This document shows, piece by piece, positions 30,501-44,100 of a DNA stretch of 64,000 nucleotides. This DNA is from Anniella stebbinsi (taxonomy: Eukaryota; Chordata; Lepidosauria; Squamata; Anniellidae). The position numbers were made by a program, and so were the translations under genes. The notes beneath the pieces are model-generated. The model was not told the origin of the DNA. It did not search any database and was given only the letters and a program-made list of their open reading frames with translations. Every line of letters starts with the position of its first letter. Within the stretch, counting starts at the first letter, position 1. Location of the stretch: positions 170,388,382-170,452,381 of the forward strand of contig JARDYH010000003.1 in assembly GCA_029215795.1 (NCBI GenBank), in the 5' to 3' direction.

Positions 30501-33500
30501 CGCCTTTGTGCCGCTGGATTGGCCTCGCCCTCTTGGCCGCTAACGGATCCCTCCTTTCTCCTAGATTTTCTACCGGGCGCTGAGAGATGTCCAGCCGGGA
30601 GAGGAGCTGACCGTGTGGTATTCCAATTCCTTGGCCCAGTGGTTTGACATCCCGACCACGGCGACGCCGACCCACGACGAGAAAGGTACGTCCAGCACCT
30701 TGGCCAGCGACACGCCCGAGGCGGGAGAGCGACCGAAAGGCGCTCGGGGGTGGGATGGGTTGCCAGGATTACGCGTCAAAGCGGCCCTTCGGCTCCATTC
30801 GAATCAAGGGGAGTTATGCTCTCGACCGCAGGAAGGGCAGGATTCCACCCCCCCCCCGCAGCTCCGTCCTAGACCTCTTTACTCTGAAGTCAGCCCCACT
30901 GAATTCAAGGGCATTTAAAAACTAGTGATTTGTTGAGGACTGCAATCTCTCGTCTGGTTTGAACACGAGAGCCAGGGCCAACAGCTCAATCACAGGCCAC
31001 TTAAGACGGCACACTTTATACTGTAGACGGAATAAACTTGGAAGTAAATGCCGATCAAGTCAACGCTGGTTTATATATGGCAAGTAAATATGGTTAATAT
31101 GTGTGCGTAGGAGAGAGAGAGGGGGGGGGGCGCAATCCTATCCATATTTAGACAGGAAAAAAACCTCCTGCAACTCCCAGCATTCCCCAGCCAGCTTTTT
31201 TCTGTCTAAACATGCACAGGATTGCGCGCCCTCCGCCAATTTAGCTCTCCCTCTCCCAGCATTTAACAAATGGACCCTAACGAAACTCTTTACTTGGAAG
31301 CAAACCCCACTGAACTCTCTCTCTCTCTCTTTCTCTTTCTCCCTCCCTCCCTCCCTCCCTCTCTCTCTCTCTCTGTCTCTCTCTGTGTGTGTGTGTGTGT
31401 GTGTGTGTTTGTGTGTGTTTTAGCTTAAGTGAGCTTTTCGATTGTAATGTGGGATCTCTTTAAATCTTTGGGACACACTTGAAATGGCAAAGAAATACTG
31501 TGAAGCACCCGGATCTTACTCAGGTTTACTTTGAAGGAAGACCCATCTTTCCCCTACCCACGCCAGGGTTAATGCGGTTTGCTTCCAAGTAAACTGTGGA
31601 TAGGATTGCCGATTTAGGATTGACGTGTAGGAAGACCTCAGTCAAGCTAAATGGAAATACTTGGGGAGTGAAAGAGGGTGGGCGCAGAGAACGGTGGGTG
31701 CTTCTTAAACACAATCAGGCTGAACAAGATTGTGGATGGAGCTGCAATAAAGAGGCAGAAACGGACCACATCTAACTAGCTTAAGGAGATGCATACAATA
31801 ATACTGGAAAGTTTTTTTTAGACATCAACTCGCATCATTTAATGTCAAAAAACAAATGCACAATTCTTGTTCTTGTTATAGTGTGTATGGGAGACTGGAG
31901 AGTTTCGACCAGGCTCCTGATCAACCTTTTTACATGTCAGCAGATTGTCTCTGCACGCACCTACTCACACACTTTTCTGCCTGCAAGATTTTTTTAAAAA
32001 ATCTATCCCTATTATAAGAGGCTTGTTTCAAAGTCTTCCTGCCTCCCATTTTTATTTGTTTTTTTTTCTTGTGCATTTTATGACTTGCATCCATAACTAT
32101 CACTTTCCTTGTAATAGCAAGATCCTGGTTTTTTTTAATGTGAGGTTAGAACACTTTTAATGTAGGAAAATATGTCTCTTGGCACACAGCACTGTTTAAA
32201 GTGTCTGACTCTGCTAGCACGGTTTGAAAATCTTGGGAAATTCCTGGGACAAAATAAGCAAAGCTCACTAGATCTTTCATGCTAGAGAAGAACTCAGATC
32301 TAGAGATCCCCTTCCCCCTTATCGTGGACCAACAGGGATTTTTGGTTCCATTCACATTTTGAAAAGGAGGTGCATTTTGAGTCTGGTAATGAACAATCAC
32401 ATCCTCTTGTCTACATCCTGAGATCCTTGCCAGTTACTCTTGCTTTTGGGTCTGTATCTGTTGGCCAGAAGAAGTTTGTTTAAAGATGAGTTTGGCTCAG
32501 GCAGAGAAGTAAATGGAGCTTCGTCCTCTCTGATTCAATGCCCTGGGGATCTGCGTGGCCCTGTAACCATATCTGTAGATTGCTGTGACTGAGGATACAA
32601 TAGTAGATCAAAATAAAGAGGCAACTGAATCCTGTTAAAATACACATGAGTGTGAAAGGAATGGTTGTATATTCAGAAATAATTTTCAACAGTAGAACCT
32701 GCAGTGAGACTGTTACAATCCAATGCACATTTTCCTTGGATTAAGTCCAACTGACACAATGGGTCTTCCTTCACCATAAAAACACATTAAGATTTTGTTA
32801 ATCTGGATTTTTCTGTTAGCCACCTTGAGCACCATTTGGGGGGCAGGGGTGGAAAGACAGAAAAGAAATTAAACAAGTTAATCCATTTTTAGGATTGCAA
32901 TGTAAATTAATAAAGCCACAGTGTTAGGTGTTGTTAAGCATTAGACAGCCCTATCCAAACATTGATTCCAGTGGAGCTTATTTCCTAGAGAGTGCAACAG
33001 GAAGAGAGTGCAAGCTTTGTATACATGTATACATGTCTCTTCTCATTGACTTGGATCCCTCCAAGCTGGTTTACATTTAAAGCACTAGGATCCAAGCCAA
33101 ACCAAACAGATTTAGCAGAATTGTAGATTAGTGTGAATGATGGCTTAAACCTGTGGTCAAAAAAGGATAGCAGTCTTTGCAAGTTTGGGTTTGCAGAGCA
33201 TTGAGTTGAAGAGGTGAGATCCTATGTGTACACTTCCTTGGGAGTTTGATCCATTGAACTCATTGGCATATACTTCTGAGTAATGAAGGTGATCAGGAGC
33301 CAGGAGGCTGGAGGCTGGAGCAACACCCCTCAGAAGACAGGTCACAAAGTCTGGGGCTATTTAGTTCAAGAAGTGGGGGAAGGATAGAGGTGTATGAAAT
33401 TATAATTATTGTGGCGAAAGTGAAACATAGCTAAACTATGATATTTGCTTCCATGAGATGTCTTTATGGTCCCCAACCCCAATCTAAGGTCAAAACAGCC

Positions 33501-34519
33501 ATTGCTTTAAATCTGTGTCTAAGCAGATTTCCCCCATTTTTATTCTAGAGTGGGTGCATGGTCCCTGATTTGTACTCAGACCCTAGCGTGGGTGGGGTAG
33601 GGGGAGTTAAGATCCAGCCCAGTCCCCCTGTACCTACTCTCAAGTAAAAAAATGAGACCTAGTTGCTAGACACAAGTTTAAATTAATGGCTGTTTTGACT
33701 CTGAGATGGCTTTAAAAAGTGATTAGACAAAGTCAGGAATGATAAGGCTATCAATGATAAGGCTATCAATGGCTACTAGTCATGATGGCCACAGTGGGAG
33801 CAGAATAGTGGATTAGATAGGTCTTTGGTCAGATCCAGCAGGCTCTTCTTACACTCTTATGACTGAGTAAAAATGAGTGTCATGTTGAGATGGAACCATG
33901 GCAGGCAGAGGACATTATGCTGCCTGAGGCAGAGTGGCAAGGCGTGCCTCCTCTTCACTCCTCACCACCCAAGTCGTGGTGCAGAATACCTGAAGTCATA
34001 TGAGGCAGAAAATCCCACAAGTATTTCTTCCTGTCCTTGAATATAAAAATACAACAATAACAACTTAAGTAATTAACAGTTTGTTCCCCTTTCATGACAT
34101 CCAAAGTCTGCCCGGAAGCAGCCTCCTCACTCTGTGTAATGGTAGGGCTGGCCCTGGATGGAACATCATTAGTTAAAATGAAACATTTGAATCTAAGCAA
34201 TTAGTCCCAGCAAAGTAAAACTTGTTATAAGTTCCATTGACGTATAAATGAAAAAAGTGGCTACTGGTCACCACTTAACTGAACATTTTACTACACATCT
34301 GTATCTGATGTGTGCTATAATCCTGCTTACAGCTTGGGAAAGGTGATACAGATTGGGGGAGTGCTCATTAAGTTTGGTTGTCAAGTAATTACATGTATTT
34401 AGAAGGGCTGAAGCCTCAACTGTATTTTGGAATAAGAAAGATAATTCCCAACAACAAAAACAAACTGCCAAACAAGAATTACTCAAACAGAGAAATAATA
34501 ATTCAGTTGTGAGAAATCA

Positions 34520-34560
<41 letters not shown>

Positions 34561-37500
34561 CTAAGTACAAGAAAACTCTGCTTGAAAATGTTATTGATGA
34601 GTAACCAGTCTGAGAGCTTATTTCATATTTAATTTTGTCACAAGTGTTCACAATGAGACTGGACACTGTAGTATTAATCTCAACTTCATCTCCCAAATGA
34701 ATTGTAACTACTTCTGGTCTCCTGGGGATACAACAGTCGGGGACCTCAACCTTGCTCAAACCAGTGCCCTCCAAATGTACTGGACTACAACTCCCATCAT
34801 CCTCACCTGCAGCTGGATGGGGATGATGGGATCCTGGAGGCTGTCCGGTTGGGCAGGGCTGATCTATTGCAAAAGGAACTTCAGGAGGCTACAGCTGGTG
34901 CATAAAAACTTTCTTAAAATACATGTTTTCAGCAATGCAGGAAGCCCTATGGTTCAGAGACATCTGGTAGCAATCGCCATTATGAAGCTGCCTTAGACCA
35001 CATGTCAGCGGATTTGTCCATCTAGTCTAGTATTGTCTGCTTTGATTGGCAGCCAGCAATATCTCCAGGGTCTCAGGCAGAAAAAGGGTGTTTCCCATCA
35101 CCTGATCCTTTTTTAACTGGAGGTGTAGAGGGCGGAACCTAGAACCTTCAGTATACAAAAAGCATGTGCTTTGTCATGAATCATCGCTATGTTGGCTGGG
35201 ACTGATAGGAGCTACAGTACACAAGATATGTGTGTGTGTGTGTGTGGGGGGGAACAACAGCTTGGGGAAGCCTGCAGTAGGCAGTAAGTCCCATGGAACA
35301 TGCAGAAGTAAACATGCATAGGACTGTTGTGCACAGTTTCTTGTATTAGACACAATTCTAGGACATCACCCTCCATATCTTTAGTATACTGTCTTGTTGT
35401 TCTTTTTTAAAACCATCCTTCCGTATCACCTTGAGATATATTATCAGATACATTTCTAAGAAGGGAGCTCTTGTCTAGTAGTATTTGGAAGGCTATATGT
35501 TTCCCACCCCTGATTTGGATATCACAAACTGTCAGACTGAGGTTGTGATCTGATGCCCAGTTCCCAGGAAGCAAGCACATTGAAATCAGTTGGACTTATT
35601 TTTGAGTAGACTTAGCACTGTGCTGTTAGTTTGTAGAGGTTACTGCTGCTGCTTTGGCCAAATGTGATGTAACTCTCCCACAACACAGTGCACAGTTGGA
35701 CTACAATTCCCATCGTACCCATCCAGCATGGAAAACTATGATATGCCATAGAGTGGAGCTGTGTATTACTGTGCTGATTAGGTGATGGTTTGTTGCATGG
35801 GATAGATTTTCTTGTGGTGGCTTTTGGGGGGCTGGGGAGGAGATAAAGGGGTTTGGGGCTCTGTTTTCTATTGCTGCCCCACTGGAAATCAGTGGCACCC
35901 CAAGAGGAGGCAAACACACTTGCGTGCAATTTAGGCTTTCAATAACATCAGAAAAGCTATCTATATACCGAGTCAGACCATTAATCCAGCTAGCCCAATA
36001 TCATTTCTTTTCAGTAGGAGTGTTTGTCCCATGAAAAGAATGAATGAATGGAAAATTAGTGCTGTGACCTCTTGCATCGTCCTAAAACTCTACATATCTC
36101 AATTGCTGTTTTCATTAAGGCAAGTGCAATATCTCTCTGCATCACTAGCAGTGCAATCCTAGACAGGTGTGCTCAGAGGAAAATCCCATTGAGTTCAATG
36201 GGGTTTACCCCCAGGTAAATGGTATAGGACTGCAGCTAAAGGGACTGACCCATTTGAAAGACTAATATTTCCTTCAACTTTTTTTTACCCCTTACTCAAT
36301 CTCAGTCTTTAATCTATTATAAATAATAAATGTTGCTCTGTGTATGGAGGTTAGAACAGAGTTCACAAGTATTGTTGATTTGAAATTTGCTTAATCCCAA
36401 GTATCTGTTACAGATTGTTTGTGACATTTGGATAAGTTTATCAAGGGAGAGATACTTTTCTAGTCGAGGATTTATTTTTCCAGGGCTGCATCCTAGTAGA
36501 GTTAACATTTCTTTTAAATGCTAAATACTTCATAAGAAATCCTTTAATTTTCAGACCTAGAAGTACTGAAGACAGTAGGAAAAAACTTGAACCACAATTT
36601 ATTTGCACAGAAGAATCCTGCTGGTTCAGATCCTGTCTTCAGTGATACCTAAAATATATGTGACTGTGAAATCAACATGATTGGCTTCCGTGAAGTTGCC
36701 AACTCCTCTTCCCTGATAGGGCTCCTGCATCCTTAATAACTACATGAAGTGCAAACATCCAATAGGTAGGCCTTTCCCCATCACATTCTGGCAACATTGC
36801 CTGTATGTACCTGTTGAATTTCTGTCTGCCTTGCAACTGTTACAGGCCCAGGAGCCCCTCCCCCCCAAAATTGACAACCCTAATTAAGATGGGTGTGCCA
36901 AACTTGTTTGTAGGCTCAACTTCCCAACACTTAGATCCAGTTATGTGTTTAGTCCATTATTTCAATGGCATTCAGTTCAAGTCCCTTTGATTGTAATAAA
37001 GCTGGTCCCAGCCCTAAGGGGGCTTCATTTAATGTGATTAAAAAAATACATTTTTATCCCTCCTTTTTTCTTCTTACAAGGAACCCAAAGCAGTGTACAT
37101 AATCCTCCTCTTCTCCATTTTTATCCTCAAAACAATCCTGGGAGGTAGGTTGGGCTGAGAGTCAGTGACTGGCCCAAAGTCACCCAGTGGGCTTCATATT
37201 TGAGTGGGGCCTGGAGCTTGGATTTTATAATTCCCCGTCCAGCACTCTGACACACAGCCTCTTACGTGCAATCAATAGGAGGATGTTTATAATAAGAAAA
37301 TCACAGCACAATCCTTTGCATCTTCACTCAGAAGCAAGCCCCATTGCATTCAGTGAGCCTTACTCTCAGGTACATGTTGAAAGCAGCAATTCTAAACAGA
37401 AGTATCTGGACATAAGCCCCATTAGGATTTACTTCTGGATTACTTCTCCTCAGAAGTAAGTCACCTTGAATTCAATGGGGCTTACTCTCAGGTAACCAGG

Positions 37501-39308
37501 AACAGGATTCCTACTCACTCTTACTTTCCAGTCTATATTAATATTGTTTACAGTGCGATCCTATACATGTCTGCCCAGAAGTAAGTCCCATTGAGCTCAA
37601 TGGCACTTTCTCCCAGGTCAGTGTGTCTGAGATTGCAGCATTAGTTACATTTATATCCCACCTCTCATCAGTCACGGGCTTATAGTCAGCCCCAGTCTAG
37701 ACTGGGGCTGACCGGATTCAGTGGAGCTTCCTCCCTAGTAAACGTGTTTAGCATGGCAGTTAGAGAAGCTCTAAAGGAAAGCATTAATAAGTAGTGGTTG
37801 TTGCTTTTATTGTATCCACTTCGAATGGTTTTTAAACCGCCTTGAGAGGGTTTCACCTTTAAAGGAGGCCTGACAAAAATAAAAATAAAAATGAGTAAAT
37901 AATGTAACCCCCCTCCCGCCCAACAGACTCTCGTACAGAAAAATAACATCAACCCTCCAACAAAACATTTATCTTAAAAAAAGATAAGAAATCAACCGGG
38001 CTTGGAAAGTGGGTGGCATTGGCCAAGCTAGCCAATCTTCGTTTAATCAAAGCGTTTGACTCGCTCCATTAGGTTGCAGATTGAGTAAACGGGGCTCTCA
38101 CTAGCAGAGTGGAGTGCGGGTGGTAGTGGAGAGGACAGAAGCCAGAAAGAGCCTGGACTCCGGGATCGTTGCTGTTTGTAAACAAACAGAATTGAAAGAG
38201 CAGCCTCGGCAGGATCTCCGGCGCGCGAAAGCTTCTCCGTTCAACAGTTAGGCTTATCAGTCCGTGAAGTTTTTCTAGCGGCTGCCTATTCAGCCTTTGC
38301 AACCGGTTTACCTGCCTCTTCCAGGGCAAGGTAATCGGATTACTGAAACTGCTGAAAATCAGGCTGCGAGTGAACAATCGCTAAGGAACTGGAGAGCACG
38401 GAGTCACTCTCCTTCCTTTCTTCCTCCTTTTCACACTCCCTCCCCCTTAATCCCCCCCACCCCCATGTAGATCTCCGCATGTTCTCTCTCCAAAGGCCTC
38501 AAGGCAAACTCATAAGCCAATAAGGACTATGCGTGAAAGAAGCCACAGAACAGGAGGAAAAGGGGGGGGCGGGGAGAGAAGAGACAGGGAACCATTTTGA
38601 GCCTGTGCGTTTATTAATCAGCTAAGCGGTAGACTCAGCGTTGTATCCAATGTCAGTCCTTCTTAGAGTAGACCTTTGACATGAATAGAATAAATTAGAA
38701 TAGGTTTGGATACAAGCCTCAGCCTTTCCCAATCTAGGCCCCTCAGACTACAATCCCTATCTTCCCCAGCCAGCACGGGCAGTGGGCAAGAATGATGGGC
38801 AATGTAGTCCAACAACATCTGGTAGCCCAAGGTTGGGAAATGCTGCGCTGGTGTGTTCAAATAAGGGGGCAAGAGCAGGACGGAAATATCTTTATTTTCC
38901 CTACGAATGAATGAATTCACACTGGTTGATTCTTGAACTCAACGTCGTTGTAAAAGGCTGTGTGGTTTGCTATTTCCACCAGAAGGAAGGATCTCTCCCT
39001 TGTTATTTTTATGCTTCCAGGACACCCTTTCCTGCATGCTAGCTTGATTTTAACAATCCAGAGACTCCTATTTCCAAGATGATTAATTAAAGAACAGAAA
39101 CCAAACAGAAATTAAAAGCCTATGGCCCTTTCTATTAGACCGCTTAAGATGCGGCTAGATATTTTACTAAGGTGGTCAACTATAGATCACAAAGCTTACA
39201 AGCTAAACTTGATACGTATAAATTTATAAGGTTTAAAGTCTGAAAAATGTTATTCATCCAAAGGAAAAAGAAGAGAGCATTATGTACAACAAGCTGCTGG
39301 ACCAGTAA

Positions 39309-39342
<34 letters not shown>

Positions 39343-41075
39343 TATGTATGTGTATATAATGACTTTTTTATATATCTGAAGCCTCTATTTCAACCTCTAG
39401 ACCCTTCTAGAGATTTAGAATAGAATTCACAAACTCTACCCATCCTAGGATTCTAGGTGGGATATAAATAGAAAAAATACAATATATATTTTATAAATTA
39501 TCCCAGGAAGGGACTTCACAACCCATCTTTCAACCTATAAGCCATATTACTATGTTTTCCATATCCGACTTTTAATTTGTTTAATGCAGCTAGGGCTTTT
39601 CAGCCATTTGTCATCTGCATAAGGGGATATGACATTTATTTATTACAATAATTTACAGCCCACTTTTCATGATAGAAATCCTCCCAAGGTGGCTTAAATC
39701 TCTTTTATAATACATTTGATACTCTGAAATGCCTATCGCTTAATTTAACCCTTGCAGGTTAACTCTCTGGGTGGTATTCAATGTTAGTCCTACATCGAGA
39801 AGACCCATTGAAATGGATGGGAATGAAGTTTGTTGTAACGAACTTAACTCCCATTCGTTTCGATGGGTCTATGCTACATAGAACGAATCATTTTGTGTTT
39901 GAGGGCGCGCCTTTGCTGTAATGGCCCAACTTTTGTTTTCTTCCTTTCCACAAAGGTCAGTCCAAAGCGCAGAAAAGAAGGAACCCGTGTAACATAGCAG
40001 CAGCATGAACGGAGTAGCAACCCCATAAAGGGCCATTTTGGTTTGTTCCGCCTTAGGGAACGCTAAACGTTTAAGGCTGGCGGGGCGCACAGAGGGCATT
40101 GTCTTTTGAATGGACCTATTACGTATGGCTCATCCATATAGTATATTGTCTCGCCTGGTAATGAGGAGCTCATGATCATTAGATTGGCCTTTATTTCATT
40201 GAGTCAAGTCCTTGACATACGCTACCTATTCTGCAAACGTCAACAGATGGGCTGCCGGACACAGGCGTTAAAGCAACAGCTGCTCCCGTTTGCCTCCTCC
40301 TGTAGTTCAGAGGCTACCCAGTCCTAGGGTGTGCGACTCTCTACAGCTCCACCACTTCTACTCATCAGCATAAAAAGGAAAAGAACTCGGAAGAGAAAGA
40401 CACCAGAGGTTTACTATTCACATACAATATCCGCATCCTGTTCCTAGTCTCAAACAATTCCTACTTTGGATCCGTATTCACAGTGACATGCTTAGATTCC
40501 CCTCAGTCACACATGGTGGGAGGATCCATCCGGATACTCCTTAGCTACTTCAATTGTACAAATGGGCACATATTTAATAAAAGGATGGACTTGAAAGGCA
40601 AATATTCACCATTGGTGTATTCTAAGACTGCAGCCCTTAACAAACTTGCTAGGAAGCAAGGCCCTTAAAAGTCCAGAGTCTAAAATTATCTAGCTGCACT
40701 ACTGGGTGATAATACAAACACCCTCACATTGTTAAGCTAGTTAACACATGTAAAGGGATCATATTTAAATCACTACTGTATATCCTAATGTGCCTTGAGA
40801 GATCAGGAAGACATGTGTTCTTAGAGGCGAGTGAAGCATCAGGAACCACATTATGTAGTGAAATCCTACGTGTGTCTACTTAGAAGTAAATCCCATTTGG
40901 GAGTACTTGAGGCTTACTTTCAGAAAAGTGTATATAGGATTGCAGCCTAAATGATCTTGGGTTTTCCTTAAAGCAGGGATGTTGGTGGACTGTAACTCCC
41001 ATCAGCCCTTGTCAGTATTGTTGATGGTGAGGGGATGATAGGACTGGCAAAGTAACAGTATCTCTCCTCCCATCC

Positions 41076-41115
<40 letters not shown>

Positions 41116-44100
41116 ATGAGAATTTAGAACTTCATCACAATCTAGTTAAGATGAGGCATTTAAATAGGAACGATGTGGGATTAGTTCCACTAGTTTCTTT
41201 GCTATTGAACTGACGTAAACACATGTAAGTTGACTTGGCTGGCTCTGTGAATCAAAATGCAATCTTCAAATCATTCACCCATGAAAGGTCTCACTGCAGA
41301 GCCAATGCACTGCTTCTGTTGGAGGCTTAAGGGTTGGTTCCAGACATACTCGTTCATAAAATAGACTCATTAAGATAAATGAGTTTTAATTGTTTTCAAT
41401 GGCCCTGTTCAGAAGGCACCTTAAACCACGGTGGTTAAGGCTTTTTTGTTAACAAAAATGCCGTAACAACTATGGTTAAAGCCTTAACCACTGTGGTTTA
41501 TTGTGTCTTCTACCAAATGTCTGGAGATGAAATCCTTTAGATTCCTTCTTTCTATCTCTCTCACATCAGTCCTGTCACCATGCCAGAGTAGATGTTAGCT
41601 CTGGCCTGATTTTGTGATGTCTGATAATACAGGGTCAGATTGGAACGATGACCTTCCTGACTGTAATCACATTTGTTGGTATGACCAAGTGTTGGCTTTG
41701 GTTCAAAACTCTGTTCAGCTATAGATATAAATGGACAGCTGTGTGGAGGCACAATTTTTCAGCTTCATATGGTTTTTTTGAGGATAAGCAAGAAACAGTG
41801 TATGGATTAATAACAGTAAATAGTTACATCCGAAAGGTGCAGTCTGGCGCCTTCTGGATATTTTGGACTATGGCTCTCAGTGTTTGTGACCAGTGGTCAT
41901 GCTGACTGGGATTGATAGGAGTTGGTCCAAAACATCTGGAGGGCACCAGGTTGGGGAAGGTTGGGTTACAATATACCCCTTGTTCATGTCATCCTTAGAC
42001 CTTATCATTAGTATTGTCTGTATCAGGGGTACAATAGCTCCCATGATCTTATACCACCGACTATGCTGGCTGGGGCTGATGGGGCTTGGAGTCCAACAGC
42101 ACTTGGAAGGCCCATTCCCATGCCATCTGAATAACTCATTCTTCTGCTTTGAACAGGTGTGTCTGTGACTCACCTGATATAGAGAAAAAAACAGCGGCTG
42201 TATGGGCAGACCCCACTCAGCAAAAGATGCATGAATCCCAGCGGAGTGTTTGGGGGTTCAATAATTAATTGATATGGGTCACAATCCTTGAAACACCCCT
42301 CAAGGCAAATAACACAATATGGTACCATGAAATACATATTTATTGCTCGAACAGTATTAAAGTGTAACAAAGCTTTGCAATAATGAAACTAGCAACACAC
42401 ATTACTACATACAATGGAATTAGGATGATTAGAAGCATAATAGAAATAGTGCATAGCACATTTCTTTGTGAAATTAAAGTTCTATTCCTCCTAACCAACA
42501 ACAAAAAATCATCATTAAGATTTCATAGTTAGCTATCTGACAAGCATGTTTGGTAAGCTTCTCGTTCTCTTAGGATCTCTCTGGTCAACCATGTTACACT
42601 TATAACATTCTACCTAGTTCCTTATCTTAATCACATCAATACACTTTGACTTTTTAGACTTAGCCATAGCTTTTACTCATGACCTCAGAAGGGCCTCTAA
42701 TGAAGCCAGGTTTACAGCTTACTTCAGAAGCACCCTTGCAAATGTCCATCTCTTCATGAGGTAATGAGCTTTATACTTCCAAGAATTAACCAACCTGTCT
42801 GTTTGCTGTAGTTCTAAGAACACATTTTTTGCACTTATAGCTAGCTTAAACCATATATAACTTATCAGTTAGCATGCACAGATTATTATGAACAGCACTC
42901 CCATGAAATACAATGAATTATTATCAACAATACACATTACATTTATTCTTTGCAACACACTAGCTCAATTCGGATGACACAATAAACAACTGGTGTGGGG
43001 GAAACAATCGTCAGTTGTTTTGACTATCGTGTTTTCCGAATGCTGCCATAGTCAACTCAGTGCTGATCCTAATTCACACCACAGTTGATTATTTATTACC
43101 ATGTTGTGTGGGGAGTACCCCCTAGATGAACAACTGTAAAGTTGATTATTACCCCACCATTGACTATCGTGTCGTCCGAATTGAGCCACTGACTAGCACT
43201 AGCCACTGACTAGCAGCTCTCTAGGGTTTCAGACAGGAGCCTTTCCTAGCCCTACTTGTAGATACCAAATATTGAATTTGTGACCTTTTGTGTGCAAAGT
43301 ATTGTTCTTCCTTGATGAAGGATCCTTACCAATAATTATCTAAGTGACTTGGCCAAGGACACCTAGGGTAGGTAGTTTTAGAATGGTTATCTAGTCACTT
43401 ATGGTGAACCACAACTACTTGAGAAGCTAATCGTCTTGTACTGAAGGTCACTTTAGGCTGGCAAAGCGAACTTTGTTACACCCATATTTCTATGCAGTAG
43501 TGAATGTTAGCAAACTAACCATCAGGACAGATGACTATCTTCTGAGGGACAGCAGCCACCGTGTGGGCTTTGTTGGCTGAAGTCCACTGGATGTACCCAT
43601 CAGATCTGTTCGCGATGGTTGAATGGTGATGTCTATAAACTGGGTTAATCTGTGTACGTATTTGCCAGTAGAGAGGTGGGGATACATGTGTGAATTGAAT
43701 GTTATGTATGGATGAAATGAGTATTCTCCACATTGGCAGTTGACAGTACAGAACTAGGAGTTGGACCACACTCCTTCACATAGATCCTGTGCTTTATAAG
43801 AAAGCCGAAAACTCTGTCAAGCAAATTCTTCTAACTTGTTGGCAAAAATCAGTTTCATAGGCTCCAATTTTCTATTTGTGCAACATTCACAATTATGAAT
43901 GAGGTTGCATTTCATCTACAGGAGGCAAAGTGATGAATCGGGTACCTTAGCAATCATTCCTCAAGTTGTCTTCACACTGACCTTGGATTTAAATTTTCTT
44001 AAAGTATTTCTCACTTTCAGATTTTAATCTCAAACTTTTTAACTGAGATATTCAAGTTTCATAAACCCAGAGATGTTTCAAAGCCTTGTGAAATTTCATT

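Noticed and set aside
37301..37644. CRISPR-like array from regularly spaced repeats
   Set aside because: Repeat units are diverged palindromes with unequal spacing, in a vertebrate intron; same family is scattered across the window.
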